From Streptomyces sclerotialus (GTDB lineage Bacteria; Actinomycetota; Actinomycetes; Streptomycetales; Streptomycetaceae): DNA of 64,000 bases. A model generated the notes under the pieces. That model was not told where the DNA came from. It worked only from the letters and a program-made list of their open reading frames with translations, and did not search any database. Of the stretch, positions 9,312 to 19,531 are shown piece after piece. Location: positions 3,434,501-3,498,500 of the forward strand of contig NZ_JBFOHP010000002.1 in the NCBI RefSeq assembly GCF_040907265.1, read 5' to 3'. The position numbers and the translations under genes were made by a program. Numbering within the stretch: the stretch's first letter is position 1; each line of letters begins with the position of its first letter.

Positions 9312-10664
9312 TCAGCGCCCCTGGAAGCGGGCGGAGGCGGTACGCGCCGAGCCGAGTGTGCCGTAGAGCGCGGCACCCGGGCAGCTGGTCACGAAGCCGT
9401 CCTTGTGTCCGGAGATGACATTCAGCCGGACTTTGGTTCCCTTCTTGAAACGGTTGCCGCCTGCTGAGACCAGTGTGGCCTTGCCGTTCGGGTCGCGTCC
9501 GTACAGCCCGAGCTTCCAGGCGGTGAGCTTGCCGAGGGCGTCGACGGCGGGGGCCGGCGGCTTGGCCTTGTCGAAGGTGCCGATGACCGCGATGCCGGTG
9601 GTGTTGTTGTTGAAGCCTGAGGTGTGGGCGCCGATGACGGGCTTGGCGACACCGCCGGCCCGGCCTTCGAAGATCATGCCGCACTTGTCGATCATGAAGT
9701 TGTAGCCGAGGTCCCGCCAGTGGTTGCTCTTGACGTGGTAGCGGTAGATCCCGCGGATGATCGCCGCCGACTGGTTGCAGGAGTACGTGTTGCCGGTGGC
9801 GCTGTGGTGCACGAAGGCCGCCTTCACGGTCTTGGTGTACCCGAACTTCGGCTCCCGCAGCTTCTCGTCGGCGCCCCAGCCGGCCCGGGTGACGATCTGC
9901 GGCCGCGGCCCGTTGCGCGGCTCGCCCGCGGCCGCCTGGCCACGCTCCCCCTGGCCGGCCGCGGCGAGGTCGGCCTGCAGCCGGTTCGCCGGCGCGGCCG
10001 GGATCTCGGTCGCGCCCAGCGGCGCGAGCCCGGCGTTGGCGGCCGAGCTGTCGGCGGCCTGCTGCGTGGCGGAGGCCGGGACCGGGTCGCGCGGCTTGGC
10101 CGGGGAGCCGGGGTCGACCAGCTCCAGACGCATCCCGGCCGGCAGCTCGGTCACGGCCTGCCGGCCGGACTCGGGGGCGATCCGCATCTGCACCGCGTCG
10201 GAGTCGCCCACCCACAGCGGCGCCGTGCCGCCGCGCGGCTTGGCGCCGCGCTCCGGGGAGTCCGGGTCGGGCGCGTCGTCGTAGTGGGTCTGCACGTTCT
10301 GCCAGGCACCCCATCTGTGGCTGCCGGTGGCGCGGGTGCGGACCTGCGGCTGGCCGTGCAGTTCGGCCCGCGCGTCGTTCCAGACGACGCCGACGAGCGA
10401 GAAAGGCCGTACGTCCTTGACGGGCATGCCGAGGGGCGCGGCCTTGGCGGCGCGGCCCGAACTGCGGCCGGGCAGGACGCGGTCGCGGTCGCCGAGCGGG
10501 ACGAGCGGCAGGGACTGGGTGCTTCCGGGGACGTCCGCCGGGGCGGCCTCGGGAGCGGCGGCTGCCGGGGCCTGGGCGGGGTTCGCCCCGGCCGGCAGCG
10601 CGAGCGGTACGACGAGGGCCGCGAAGGTCGCGGCGCCGAGCGAAGTGGCAACGAAGGCACGCAT
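9312..10664 (-). CDS. Secreted N-acetylmuramoyl-L-alanine amidase (PGRP-like)
   Basis: A 450-residue exported protein. Residues 1-28 form a signal peptide (MRAFVATSLG, hydrophobic core, then an alanine-rich cleavage region near AGANPAQA). A proline/alanine-rich linker leads to a peptidoglycan-recognition/type 2 amidase domain from about residue 250: RAGWGADEKLREP, AFVHHSATGN with the zinc-binding histidine, GYNFMIDKCGMIFEGRAGG, and GHKDGFVTSCPG with the second zinc histidine and the cysteine ligand. It should cleave the bond between muramic acid and the stem peptide. The 25 codons upstream in frame are not signal-like. Its start is divergent from the TIGR03089-type gene. Confidence 0.9.
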   Translation of the reverse strand: MRAFVATSLGAATFAALVVPLALPAGANPAQAPAAAAPEAAPADVPGSTQSLPLVPLGDRDRVLPGRSSGRAAKAAPLGMPVKDVRPFSLVGVVWNDARAELHGQPQVRTRATGSHRWGAWQNVQTHYDDAPDPDSPERGAKPRGGTAPLWVGDSDAVQMRIAPESGRQAVTELPAGMRLELVDPGSPAKPRDPVPASATQQAADSSAANAGLAPLGATEIPAAPANRLQADLAAAGQGERGQAAAGEPRNGPRPQIVTRAGWGADEKLREPKFGYTKTVKAAFVHHSATGNTYSCNQSAAIIRGIYRYHVKSNHWRDLGYNFMIDKCGMIFEGRAGGVAKPVIGAHTSGFNNNTTGIAVIGTFDKAKPPAPAVDALGKLTAWKLGLYGRDPNGKATLVSAGGNRFKKGTKVRLNVISGHKDGFVTSCPGAALYGTLGSARTASARFQGR

Positions 10665-10792
10665 GCAAGCGATCGTGGGCGGAGTACGACAAATCCGCCA
10701 TTCGGGAACTGACGCCCCATCGGCGCGTCGCGGCACCACGAGGAACGCCGGTACGCCGTACGGCGGCAGCCGGCCCGCGTAGGCTGACGGCG

Positions 10793-11545
10793 ATGAACGC
10801 CACCGACCGAACCCCCGCCGACCTGCTGCGATCCGCGCTGGCCTCCGACCCGGCGCGGCCGCTCGTGACCTTCTACGACGACGCCACGGGCGAGCGTGTC
10901 GAACTGTCCGTCGCCACCTTCGCCAATTGGGTGGCCAAGACCGCCAACTACCTCCAGGACGAGCTGTCGGCCGAGCCCGGCGACCGGCTCGCGCTGCTGC
11001 TCCCCACGCACTGGCAGACCGCCGTCTGGCTGGTGGCCTGCTCGTCCGTCGGCGTGGTCGCGGACGTGGGCGGCGACCCGGCGGCCGCGGACGTCGTCGT
11101 CAGCGGCCCGGACACCCTGGAGGCGGCGCGGGCCTGCTCCGGGGAGCGGGTGGCGCTCGCGCTGCGCCCGCTGGGCGGCCGGTTCCCCGAGCCGCCGGCC
11201 GGCTTCGCCGACTACGCCGCGGAGGTGCCGGGCCAGGGCGACCGCTTCGCGCCGTACGCGCCGGTCGATCCGCAGGCCCCCGCGCTCGCCGTGGACGGCC
11301 GCGAGTTCACCGGCGCGGAGACCGTCACGGCGGCCCTGGAGCTGGCGCGGCTGCCCGAGCGGCAGCGGGTGCTGTCCACGCTGCCGTACGGCACCTGGGA
11401 CGGACTGGCGTACGGGCTCTACGCACCACTGGCGACCGGCGGCTCGGTCGTCCTGTGCCGCAACGCGGACCGGCTCGACGACGGCGGACTGGCCAGGCGC
11501 AAGGAGGCCGAGCAGGTCACCGTCGTCGCGCCCGCCGGGGACTGA
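10793..11545 (+). CDS. TIGR03089-family protein (truncated AMP-binding-like)
   Basis: A 250-residue protein matching a small actinobacterial family that resembles the N-terminal part of acyl-CoA ligases (LVTFYDDATGERVELS, LLPTHWQTAVWLVACSSVGVVADVGGD). The ATP-binding motif and the C-terminal lid of true AMP ligases are missing, so adenylation is not expected. The family is commonly found beside LCP genes in actinobacteria, as here. Function unknown; no signal peptide or membrane span is seen. Confidence 0.8.
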   Translation: MNATDRTPADLLRSALASDPARPLVTFYDDATGERVELSVATFANWVAKTANYLQDELSAEPGDRLALLLPTHWQTAVWLVACSSVGVVADVGGDPAAADVVVSGPDTLEAARACSGERVALALRPLGGRFPEPPAGFADYAAEVPGQGDRFAPYAPVDPQAPALAVDGREFTGAETVTAALELARLPERQRVLSTLPYGTWDGLAYGLYAPLATGGSVVLCRNADRLDDGGLARRKEAEQVTVVAPAGD

Positions 11546-11764
11546 GCCCCCGGCCAGGCGTCCGGCACGTCGCCCGACCGGCCCAGTCGGCGCCCGCAGC
11601 GGGCGCCGATCCGTCCCGCGCGGCCGATGATCGTGGAGAGGTACAACCCTGCGCGGGACTCGGCCGTCTGCCGGGGTACCGGGGTCCGGGTACACCGCCC
11701 GGGCCGCGGCACCGAGTGACCGGCCGTACCCCGTGCGGCCGACGCACGAGGGGTGGACGCTGCC

Positions 11765-13030
11765 GTGGAGCACAGGCCGGAGATCCCCGAAGAACTGCAG
11801 CGCTGCAACGAGCGGCCGGCAGCCGGCGACGGCCGGCCGCCGCGGCGGCGGTGGCTGCGCAGGACCGCGGTCGGCACGGGCGTCGCCGTGCTGGGCGCGG
11901 GCGCGCTCGGCTGGCTGGCGTACGACAAGCTCAACGGCAACATCACGGCCGACTCCGACACCGCGGCCAAGCTGCGCGAGTACGAGGCCGAGCGGCCGCC
12001 GGCCTCGGCGGAGAACGTGCAGAACATCCTGCTCATCGGCTCGGACAACCGCGGCGGCGGGAACCGGAAGTACGGCGCCGACGACGGCACCCAGCGCTCG
12101 GACACCACGATCCTGCTGCACCTGGCGGCGGACCGGAAGAGCGCGACGGCGGTCAGCATCCCGCGCGACCTGATGGTGCAGGTGCCGCGCTGCACCAAGC
12201 GGGACGGCAGCCGCACCCAGCCGGTCTTCACGCAGTTCAACTACGCGTTCGAGGCGGCGGGACCGGCCTGCACGATCCGTACGGTCGAGCGGATGACCGA
12301 CATCCGCGTCGACCACCACATGATCCTGGACTTCACCGGCTTCACGCACATGGTGGACGCGGTGGACGGGGTGGAGGTCTGCCTGCCGGAGGCCGTGGCC
12401 GACCAGGACTCGCACCTGAACCTGGCGGCCGGGCGCCATGTGCTCCGGGGCGAGCAGGCGCTGGGGTACGTACGGGCCCGCAAATCGCTGGGCAACGGCA
12501 GCGACACCCAGCGGATGGCGCGCCAGCAGCAGTTCCTGGCGGCACTGGTGAAGAAGGTGCAGGGCAACGGCGTACTGCTCAATCCCACACGCCTGTACCC
12601 GCTCCTGGACGCCGCGACGAGCTCCCTCACCACCGACGAGGAGCTGGCGTCGCTGAAGGGCCTGTTCAACCTGGTGCGCAGCGTCCGGGACATTCCCACG
12701 GAGAAGATCCGCTTCCTGACGGTTCCCCGGCAGGCGTACGCGTACAACGTGAACCGCGACGAACTGGTACAGCCGGACGCCGGGCAGCTCTTCGCGCGAC
12801 TGCGCGCCGACCGACCCGTTCCGGTACGGCCGGCGCCGACAGAACCGGCGGACACCACCGAATACGACGACCCGGCCAAAGACCTGCAGACCGGGCGGAC
12901 GGATGCCCGCGGCGCCGGCCGTTCGAACAGCGGGGACGAAGCTGACAAGCCCGACCATCCTGAATCGGCCACGCCCGGGCCCGTGACCACCTTCCGGGGA
13001 ACCACAGCAGATCGGGGCATCTGCCGCTAA
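11765..13030 (+). CDS. LCP family ligase 1 (LytR-CpsA-Psr)
   Basis: A ~421-residue type II membrane protein. A short basic N-terminus is followed by one transmembrane segment (about residues 30-50) and an extracellular LCP domain with LLIGSDNRGGG, SDTTILLHLAADR, VSIPRD and the late arginine cluster YVRARKSLGNGSDTQRM. LCP enzymes move undecaprenyl-phosphate-linked glycopolymers onto peptidoglycan. There is no LytR_C domain; the tail is low complexity. I prefer the GTG at 11765 because GAGGGG lies 11 nt upstream; a GTG 12 nt earlier is also possible. First of five LCP genes. Confidence 0.88.
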   Translation: MEHRPEIPEELQRCNERPAAGDGRPPRRRWLRRTAVGTGVAVLGAGALGWLAYDKLNGNITADSDTAAKLREYEAERPPASAENVQNILLIGSDNRGGGNRKYGADDGTQRSDTTILLHLAADRKSATAVSIPRDLMVQVPRCTKRDGSRTQPVFTQFNYAFEAAGPACTIRTVERMTDIRVDHHMILDFTGFTHMVDAVDGVEVCLPEAVADQDSHLNLAAGRHVLRGEQALGYVRARKSLGNGSDTQRMARQQQFLAALVKKVQGNGVLLNPTRLYPLLDAATSSLTTDEELASLKGLFNLVRSVRDIPTEKIRFLTVPRQAYAYNVNRDELVQPDAGQLFARLRADRPVPVRPAPTEPADTTEYDDPAKDLQTGRTDARGAGRSNSGDEADKPDHPESATPGPVTTFRGTTADRGICR

Positions 13031-13248
13031 AACCCACGCAAAGGGTGGATCAAGGACACGAAGGTATTGGGTGGATTGCCCAGTTGTAGGGACGTGGAAT
13101 TTGTCACGGGCGTCGCTTGACGCTGAACTGGGCGGATAGTGTGAGCGATCCGGTCCGCAAGACTGGCTGACCGCGCACTGCAATCCGACCGACCGAGCGC
13201 CTTGAGGGGGCAGGCGCCGCGTGGCACCGACGGAGGACTCAAGGCACC

Positions 13249-15012
13249 GTGGACGCGCAAGGCCGTGGGCAGGCGGGCGACATCGATCCCGCCGATCAGT
13301 GGGTGTTCGACCCGAACACCGGCAACTACGAACTGCGACTGGATGCTGGCGCAAAGTCAGCCCCCAGGCAGGGCGGCCGGAGAGCCGAAGCCCCCTCCGC
13401 GACTCCCACCGAAAGTGGCCGGAAGCAGCGGCGCGCGCAGGAGCGCGGCCGAACGGCCGGATCCGACGGTGACACACCGACCCGGGAACTGCCCGCGCAG
13501 CGCAACCGCCGGGCCGGCGGCCGCACGGGACACCGCTCGGCGGCGGCCGCCGCGCCCGCGGCGAGCACCGGCCGCCGCAAGCCCAAGCCGAAGGCGTCGA
13601 AGAAGAAGAAGGCGCTGTACTGGGGCGCGGGCACGATGGGATTCGTGCTGGTCGCCGGCTGCACGGGCGCGTACTTCGTCTACCAGCACCTCGACGGCAA
13701 CATCTCCAAGGTCGACGTCGGCATCAACAACGAGGCGGTCACCGACGGCCCGGTCAACATCCTGATCATGGGAACGGACTCCCGTGAGGGGAAGGGCAAC
13801 GACGGCTACGGAGACCTGGGCAGTGTCGGCCACGCCGACACCACGATCCTGATGCACGTCTCCGCGGACCGGACGAACGCCACCGCGCTGAGCATCCCGC
13901 GCGACATGATCACCGACATCCCGGACTGCCCGACCACGCAGAAGGACGGGTCGAAGAAGGTGATCCCCGGTCAGCAGGGGGTGCGCTTCAACACCAGCCT
14001 CGGCCAGGAGGGCCGCGACCCGGGCTGCACCTGGCGGACCGTCCAGAAGATGACCGGCCTGAAGATCAATCACTTCATGATGGCGGACTTCAACGCCGTC
14101 AAGGAGCTGTCCACCGCGGTGGGCGGCGTCGAGGTCTGCGCCGGCAAGGACATAAACGACCCCAAGTCGCACCTGAAGCTCAAGGCCGGCAAGCACGTCG
14201 TCCAGGGCGAGCAGGCGCTGGCCTTCGTACGGACCCGGCACACCGTCGGCACCGGCAGTGACCTCAGCCGCATCGAACTGCAGCAGCAGTTCCTCAGTTC
14301 GATGATCCGCAAGATGAAGTCGGACGACACGCTCAGCAACCCGAGCAAGCTGTGGAAGCTGAGCAACGCCGCCACCAAGGCGCTCACCGTCGACACCGGC
14401 ATCGGCACCGCGAGCAAGCTGATGGACCTGGCCAAGGACCTCAGCCGGGTGGACGTCAAGAACGTCACCTTCGCGACCGTGCCGGTTCTGGACAACCCTG
14501 AGGACCCCGCGACCGTCATATTGGATGAGGCCAAGGCCGAACCGCTGTTCAAGATGGTCCAGGCCGACCACTCGCTCACCAAGACGAAGAAGAAGGAAAA
14601 GAGCAAGAAGAAGGCAGAGCCGGTCACCAAGGCTCCCGCGGCCGAGGTCCGGGTCGACGTCTCCAACGGCGGCGGCCCGCTGGGTGCCGCCCAGGAGACC
14701 GTCGACTGGCTGCAGAACGACAAGGGCGCGCCGCTGTCCACCAACGCCGGCAACGCGCCCACGACGCTCGACACGACCCGCCTGGAGTACGCGCCCAACC
14801 AGGCCGGCCAGGCCGCCACCCTGGCCGAGTGGATGGGCCTGCCCAAGTCCGCGATGAAGCAGACGACGGGCGACGCCGGTCCGAAGGTGCCGATGAAGCT
14901 CATCCTCGGCAAGGACTTCACCGGCGCCGGCCAGCCGGTCGAGGCGCCGACGAAGACTCCGGACGGGGTCCAGAACGTCAACGCGGACAACAAGAACGTC
15001 TGTGCCAAGTAA
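13249..15012 (+). CDS. LCP family ligase 2 with LytR_C domain
   Basis: A 587-residue protein with a long basic cytoplasmic region (about 120 residues ending in a lysine-rich patch), one transmembrane helix, an LCP domain (IMGTDSREGKG, ADTTILMHVSADR, LSIPRDMITDIPDC, FVRTRHTVGTGSDLSRI) and, after a KKKEKSKKK linker, a C-terminal LytR_C domain starting near EVRVDVSNGGG. It should ligate a wall glycopolymer to peptidoglycan. GGAGG precedes the GTG start. The 118 nt to the next LCP gene allow co-transcription. Confidence 0.9.
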   Translation: MDAQGRGQAGDIDPADQWVFDPNTGNYELRLDAGAKSAPRQGGRRAEAPSATPTESGRKQRRAQERGRTAGSDGDTPTRELPAQRNRRAGGRTGHRSAAAAAPAASTGRRKPKPKASKKKKALYWGAGTMGFVLVAGCTGAYFVYQHLDGNISKVDVGINNEAVTDGPVNILIMGTDSREGKGNDGYGDLGSVGHADTTILMHVSADRTNATALSIPRDMITDIPDCPTTQKDGSKKVIPGQQGVRFNTSLGQEGRDPGCTWRTVQKMTGLKINHFMMADFNAVKELSTAVGGVEVCAGKDINDPKSHLKLKAGKHVVQGEQALAFVRTRHTVGTGSDLSRIELQQQFLSSMIRKMKSDDTLSNPSKLWKLSNAATKALTVDTGIGTASKLMDLAKDLSRVDVKNVTFATVPVLDNPEDPATVILDEAKAEPLFKMVQADHSLTKTKKKEKSKKKAEPVTKAPAAEVRVDVSNGGGPLGAAQETVDWLQNDKGAPLSTNAGNAPTTLDTTRLEYAPNQAGQAATLAEWMGLPKSAMKQTTGDAGPKVPMKLILGKDFTGAGQPVEAPTKTPDGVQNVNADNKNVCAK

Positions 15013-15130
15013 GGGCACGCAGGACCAGTAACAACAGCGGAACCAGTACCACCAAGTGAAGACCGAATCCGGCCGCCCTGCCAGGCCGCCGAGCGCACCA
15101 CCGGACGGAAAGAACGGGGAGGGGCAGCCG

Positions 15131-16780
15131 ATGCGGCAGAGCAGTGTGCGGGGTGACCGACCACGCCGACACCAGCCCGACGCCCAGGAGTTGGGCTGGG
15201 ACGACAGCCTCTACGAAGGCCGCAGCGACGGGCAGCACGGGGAGGGCGGTGCGGCCGGCACCGCCGAGCCCGCCGGCCGCGGCAGGCGCAAGCGCCGAAG
15301 AGGCCGCCGGGTCCTGCGCTGGACCGCCGGCATCGCCGCGCTCCTCGTGCTCGGGACGGCGGGCGCCGGTTACCTCTACTACGAGCACCTCAACGGAAAC
15401 CTGCGCAAGGGCGCGCTCGACCTCGGCGCCGGCGGGCTGAAGAAGCCCGAGCCCAACGCCTTCGGCCAGACCCCGATGAACATCCTCCTGCTCGGCTCGG
15501 ACAGCCGGAACAGCAAGGAGAACCTCGAGCTGGGCGGCGCGAAGGCCGACGTGGGCCGCAAGCCGCTGGCGGACGTGCAGATGCTGCTGCACGTCTCCGC
15601 CGACCGCTCCAGCATGTCGGTGCTCTCGATACCCCGCGACACCCGCGTGACCATCCCCGAGTGCACCGACCCCAAGAGCGGCGAGAAGTACCCGCAGACC
15701 ACCGGGCCCATCAACCAGTCGCTGCAGCACGGCGGTCCGGGCTGCACGGTCGCCACCTGGAAAGAGCTGACCGGCATCTACATCGATCACTTCATGATGA
15801 TCGACTTCGCTGGTGTGGTGGACATGGCCGACGCGGTGGGCGGGGTCCCGGTCTGCGTCGACGGCAACATCTACTCGCACGACAGCAAGGGCCACGGCAG
15901 CGGGCTGAAGCTGACCAAGGGCGAGCACAACATCAAGGGCGTACAGGCGCTCCAGTGGCTGCGCACCCGCTACGGCTTCGAGGACAACACCGACATCGGC
16001 CGGGCCAAGGCCCAGCACATGTACATGAACTCGATGATCCGTCAGCTCAAGTCGAGTGCCAAGCTCACCGACGCGGGCAAGCTCCAGGCGCTGGCGGAGG
16101 CCGCCACCAAGGCACTGACCGTGGACGAGGGGCTCGGCTCCGTCAAGAAGCTCTACGACCTCGGCGGCGACCTCAACCGGGTACCGGTCAAGCGGATCAC
16201 CATGGCGACCATGCCGTGGTCGTACGGCCCCGGCGAGTCCTACGTCATCCCCAAGCCGGGCGAGGCCGAGCAGGTGTTCGCGATGCTGCGCAACGACACC
16301 GCGCTGGACGGCAAGGACAAGAAGACGAAGAAGCCCGCGGCCGACCCGAAGGCCACGACGCCCGAGGACCAGCTGCAGATCACCGTGCAGAACGGCACCA
16401 ACGGCGCGATCCAGGGCCCGGTGGTGGGCCGCGCGAGCCAGGTCCAGGCGCGGCTCGCGGCGCTCGGCTACACGGCCGCCGGCACCGACGCCACGCTCAT
16501 CGCCCAGGCCGACACCACGATCACGTACGGGGGCAAGGACGCCGAGGGGGACGCGCTGGCCGTCGCCAAGGCGCTCGGGCTGCCCAAGAGCGCGGTGAAG
16601 GAGTCCAGTTCGGCCCAGGGCATCCGGCTGATCGTCGGCAACGACTGGCGTACCGGGACCTCGTACCCGAAGGCGGCCGGCGGCAAGCAGCAGGCGGACA
16701 AGGCCCCGGAGAGCGCGGACGCCCTCAACGGCGAGGACAAGAAGGCGTGCATGAAGGTGAACCCGGACTACACCTTCTGA
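15131..16780 (+). CDS. LCP family ligase 3 with LytR_C domain
   Basis: A ~549-residue LCP protein: basic N-terminus, one transmembrane helix (about residues 60-80), LCP core (LLGSDSRNSKEN, LADVQMLLHVSADR, LSIPRDTRVTIPEC, LRTRYGFEDNTDIGR) and a LytR_C domain from about residue 410 (LQITVQNGTNG). The conserved RTR, Asp and Arg of the late motif are present, but the usual glutamine-rich stretch after them is replaced by AKAQHMYMN. The start was set at the ATG with GGGGAGGGG just upstream; a frame extension of 25 codons is possible. A strong terminator follows. Confidence 0.88.
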   Translation: MRQSSVRGDRPRRHQPDAQELGWDDSLYEGRSDGQHGEGGAAGTAEPAGRGRRKRRRGRRVLRWTAGIAALLVLGTAGAGYLYYEHLNGNLRKGALDLGAGGLKKPEPNAFGQTPMNILLLGSDSRNSKENLELGGAKADVGRKPLADVQMLLHVSADRSSMSVLSIPRDTRVTIPECTDPKSGEKYPQTTGPINQSLQHGGPGCTVATWKELTGIYIDHFMMIDFAGVVDMADAVGGVPVCVDGNIYSHDSKGHGSGLKLTKGEHNIKGVQALQWLRTRYGFEDNTDIGRAKAQHMYMNSMIRQLKSSAKLTDAGKLQALAEAATKALTVDEGLGSVKKLYDLGGDLNRVPVKRITMATMPWSYGPGESYVIPKPGEAEQVFAMLRNDTALDGKDKKTKKPAADPKATTPEDQLQITVQNGTNGAIQGPVVGRASQVQARLAALGYTAAGTDATLIAQADTTITYGGKDAEGDALAVAKALGLPKSAVKESSSAQGIRLIVGNDWRTGTSYPKAAGGKQQADKAPESADALNGEDKKACMKVNPDYTF

Positions 16781-16798
16781 CGCCCGGCCCGTGGAACG

Positions 16799-16840
16799 AC
16801 GGCGGCGGCCGGGTCCCCGAGGGGACCCGGCCGCCGCCGT
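16799..16840. terminator. Strong bidirectional terminator
   Basis: A 19-bp perfect stem with a 4-nt loop lies between the convergent LCP 3 and glycosyltransferase genes. The right arm is followed by a single TT rather than a U-run, as usual in this genus. Confidence 0.85.
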
Positions 16841-16855
16841 TGCGTGTGCGGCCGC

Positions 16856-17899
16856 CTACGCGGTCTCGGCCGGTGCCGTCACCGCCGGGCGGCGGCTGGC
16901 GATGACCTTCTTGGCCAGCGACCGCGGGCTGGTGAGGAAGCCCCATCCCCACGACATGTGCATGGTCGCCAGCGCGACCGGGATCTGGGCGCGGGCCTTG
17001 AGCGACAGGCCCTTGCCCGCCGGGACGGAGCCCGCCAGGATCGCCGCGAGGTAGGCCCCCGGAACGACGAAGCCCCACGGCGTCACCGCGGCGCCGACCA
17101 CGACGCCCGCGGCGATCGCGCAGACCGCCGTCGGCGGGGCCAGGTAGCGGGCGTTGATCGAGCCGGAGTGGTAGCGGGCGACGACGTGCCGCCATTTGCC
17201 GTAGTCCTTGTACTGCTTGGCCAGCGCCTTGATGCTGGGCCGCGGGCGGTACTGCACCTTCAGCTCGGGCGAGAACCAGACCAGCCCGCCCGCCTCGCGG
17301 ATGCGGAAGTTCAGCTCCCAGTCCTGGGCGCGGATGAACTCCACGTTGTACCCGCCCTGCTGCTCCAGCGCCTCGCGCCGGAAGACACCCAGGTAGACGG
17401 TCTCGGCCGGGCCCGCCTGGCCGCCGGTGTGGAACGCCGCGTTGCCCACGCCGATCTTGGAGGTCATGGCGGCCGCGACCGCCTCCTCCCAGGCGTTCTC
17501 GCCCTCGGCGTGCATGATGCCGCCGACGTTCTGCGCGCCGGTCTCCTCAAGGAGGCGCACGGCGGTCGCGATGTAGTTGCGCGACAGCATGCCGTGGCCG
17601 TCGACCCGCACCACGACGGGGTGCCGGGACGCCTTGATCGCGGCGTTCAGCGCGGCGGGCGTACGGCCGGTCGGATTGGGCACGGTGTGCACCCGCGGGT
17701 CCTCCCGTACCAGCTCGGCGGCGATCTCGTCGGTGCGGTCCGTGGACGGCCCGAGCGCGATCACCACCTCCATCTCGCCCTCGTACTCCTGCTCCAGGAT
17801 GTGGCGCACGGAGTTGCGCAGATGACGTTCCTCATTGAGCACCGGCATGATCACGGAGACCGCGGGGTGCCGGCTCGGCGTGGCGTGGGTGTCGTTCAT
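16856..17899 (-). CDS. Family 2 glycosyltransferase (ExoA-like)
   Basis: A 347-residue GT-A enzyme. VSVIMPVLNEERHL opens the fold, VVVRVDGHGML occupies the DxD position, and RAQDWELNFRIREAGG holds the likely catalytic aspartate. One or two hydrophobic segments after residue ~255 suggest membrane attachment, as in succinoglycan-type transferases. It is flanked by LCP genes, so it likely contributes to the glycopolymer they attach. Donor and linkage are unknown. Confidence 0.85.
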   Translation of the reverse strand: MNDTHATPSRHPAVSVIMPVLNEERHLRNSVRHILEQEYEGEMEVVIALGPSTDRTDEIAAELVREDPRVHTVPNPTGRTPAALNAAIKASRHPVVVRVDGHGMLSRNYIATAVRLLEETGAQNVGGIMHAEGENAWEEAVAAAMTSKIGVGNAAFHTGGQAGPAETVYLGVFRREALEQQGGYNVEFIRAQDWELNFRIREAGGLVWFSPELKVQYRPRPSIKALAKQYKDYGKWRHVVARYHSGSINARYLAPPTAVCAIAAGVVVGAAVTPWGFVVPGAYLAAILAGSVPAGKGLSLKARAQIPVALATMHMSWGWGFLTSPRSLAKKVIASRRPAVTAPAETA

Positions 17900-18044
17900 C
17901 AGAGTTCACGTTACCGCGAACGGGCGTACGGGCCTGACGGCAGCCGAGTGGCGCCGTGGACGGGAGCGGCGTGTGATGACAGTCAGCCGATCATATCGAC
18001 GTACTGTCGTCCGTCCCCTGCTCCTACGAGGAGGTGCCCCGTCC

Positions 18045-19487
18045 ATGCCCCCACCGCCCCGCACCCTCCCTCTCCCCGCTCCACGCAGGCGGCGCCGGCG
18101 CGCACGGTGGATCGTGCGGATCGCCGCTGTCGGCTCCGTCACCCTGCTGGCCGCGAGCGGCATCGGACACGCGATGGTCACCGGGGTCGACGAGGGGATC
18201 GCCCGGGTGGACGCCTTCAAGGGCATGGACCACCGGCCGAAGCCGGTCACCGGGAACGGGATGAACTTCCTGGTCGCGGGCACGGACGGCCGGGACCGGC
18301 TGTCGAAGGCGGAGAAGGACCGGTACCACCTCGGCGGTGAGCCCTGTCACTGCACCGACACGGTCATGCTCGTCCACCTGTCGGCGGCCAGGGACCGGGC
18401 CAGCGTGATCAGCCTGCCCCGCGACTCCTACGCCGAGGTGCCCGAGTACCAGGACGAGAAGACCGGGCGGACGGTCCCGGCCCACCCCGTCCGGCTGAAC
18501 GCGGCGTACGCGGAGGGCGGCCCGAACCTCACCGTCCGTACCGTCGAGCACATGACCGGCGTGCACATCGACCACTACCTGGAGGTCGACTTCACCAGCT
18601 TCATGAAGACCGTGGACGCGGTCGGCGGCGTGCCGGTGTGCACCAGCTCACCGCTGAAGGACCGCTACACCGGGCTCGACCTGCCGAAGGGCCGCAGTGA
18701 GCTGAACGGCGGCGAGGCGCTGCAGTACGTACGCGCCCGGCATCTCGACGGCGGCTCGGACCTGGGCCGTATGCAGCGGCAGCAGCGCTTCCTGGTCGGC
18801 CTGCTGAACCGGATCACCGACTCGGACGCGCTGATGAACCCCGTGACGTTCAAGCGGATCAGCTCGACCGTGCTGGGCTCGCTGCGCGCCGACGCCGGCT
18901 TCGGCCCGCGGGAGATGGTCGCGCTCGGCCAGGCGCTGCGCGGCTTCAAGCCCTCGTCCTCGGAGTTCGCCTCCGTCCCCGTCGGCGACATCAGCTACAC
19001 CGTGCCGAACCTCGGCTCGACGGTGAAGTGGGACGAGGAGCGGGCGGAGCAGCTCTTCGAGGCCGTCCGCGCGGACCGCCCGCTGGCCGTCCACAAGAAG
19101 CGCAAGCACCGCGCGACCATGGTCGAGGTGGCGCCGGAGGAGGTCCGGGTCCAGGTCGACAACGGCACCCGCATCCGCGGCCAGGCCGCGCGGACCGACG
19201 AGGCGCTGCGGAAGAACGGCTTCGCGACCACCGGTACGCCCCGCAACGCCCCGTCCCCGGCCGAGCACACCGAGATCGCCTACGACCCGCGCTGGAACCG
19301 CTCGGTGCGGACGCTGGCCGCCGCGCTGCCCGGCGCGGAGCTGCGCGAGGTGCCCGGGCAGGGGCCGGTGCTGCGCGTCACGCTCGGCCCCGACCACAAG
19401 GACGTGCACAAGGTGCGCACCGAGACGTCCTCCCCCGGCTCCGAGGACGTCGAGGCGGTCACGGGGGACGAGGAGGATTGCCGGTGA
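18045..19487 (+). CDS. LCP family ligase 4 with LytR_C domain
   Basis: A ~480-residue LCP protein beginning MPPPPRTLPLP with an arginine-rich stop-transfer segment and one transmembrane helix (about residues 22-45). The LCP core has VAGTDGRDRLS, CTDTVMLVHLSAAR, ISLPRDSYAEVPEY and YVRARHLDGGSDLGRMQRQQ; LytR_C starts near EVRVQVDNGTRI. The frame is open upstream, but the chosen ATG has GAGGAGG 9 nt before it and avoids overlap with the divergent glycosyltransferase start. Confidence 0.88.
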   Translation: MPPPPRTLPLPAPRRRRRRARWIVRIAAVGSVTLLAASGIGHAMVTGVDEGIARVDAFKGMDHRPKPVTGNGMNFLVAGTDGRDRLSKAEKDRYHLGGEPCHCTDTVMLVHLSAARDRASVISLPRDSYAEVPEYQDEKTGRTVPAHPVRLNAAYAEGGPNLTVRTVEHMTGVHIDHYLEVDFTSFMKTVDAVGGVPVCTSSPLKDRYTGLDLPKGRSELNGGEALQYVRARHLDGGSDLGRMQRQQRFLVGLLNRITDSDALMNPVTFKRISSTVLGSLRADAGFGPREMVALGQALRGFKPSSSEFASVPVGDISYTVPNLGSTVKWDEERAEQLFEAVRADRPLAVHKKRKHRATMVEVAPEEVRVQVDNGTRIRGQAARTDEALRKNGFATTGTPRNAPSPAEHTEIAYDPRWNRSVRTLAAALPGAELREVPGQGPVLRVTLGPDHKDVHKVRTETSSPGSEDVEAVTGDEEDCR

Positions 19488-19531
19488 CCGCTCCCGGGCG
19501 CCGCTGACCGCTCCCGCCCGGGGCAGCGGGG

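Noticed and set aside
10151..13477. Minus-strand open frame of 1108 codons
   Set aside because: It runs antisense through the amidase, TIGR03089 and LCP 1 genes, all of which have strong family motifs in their own frames.
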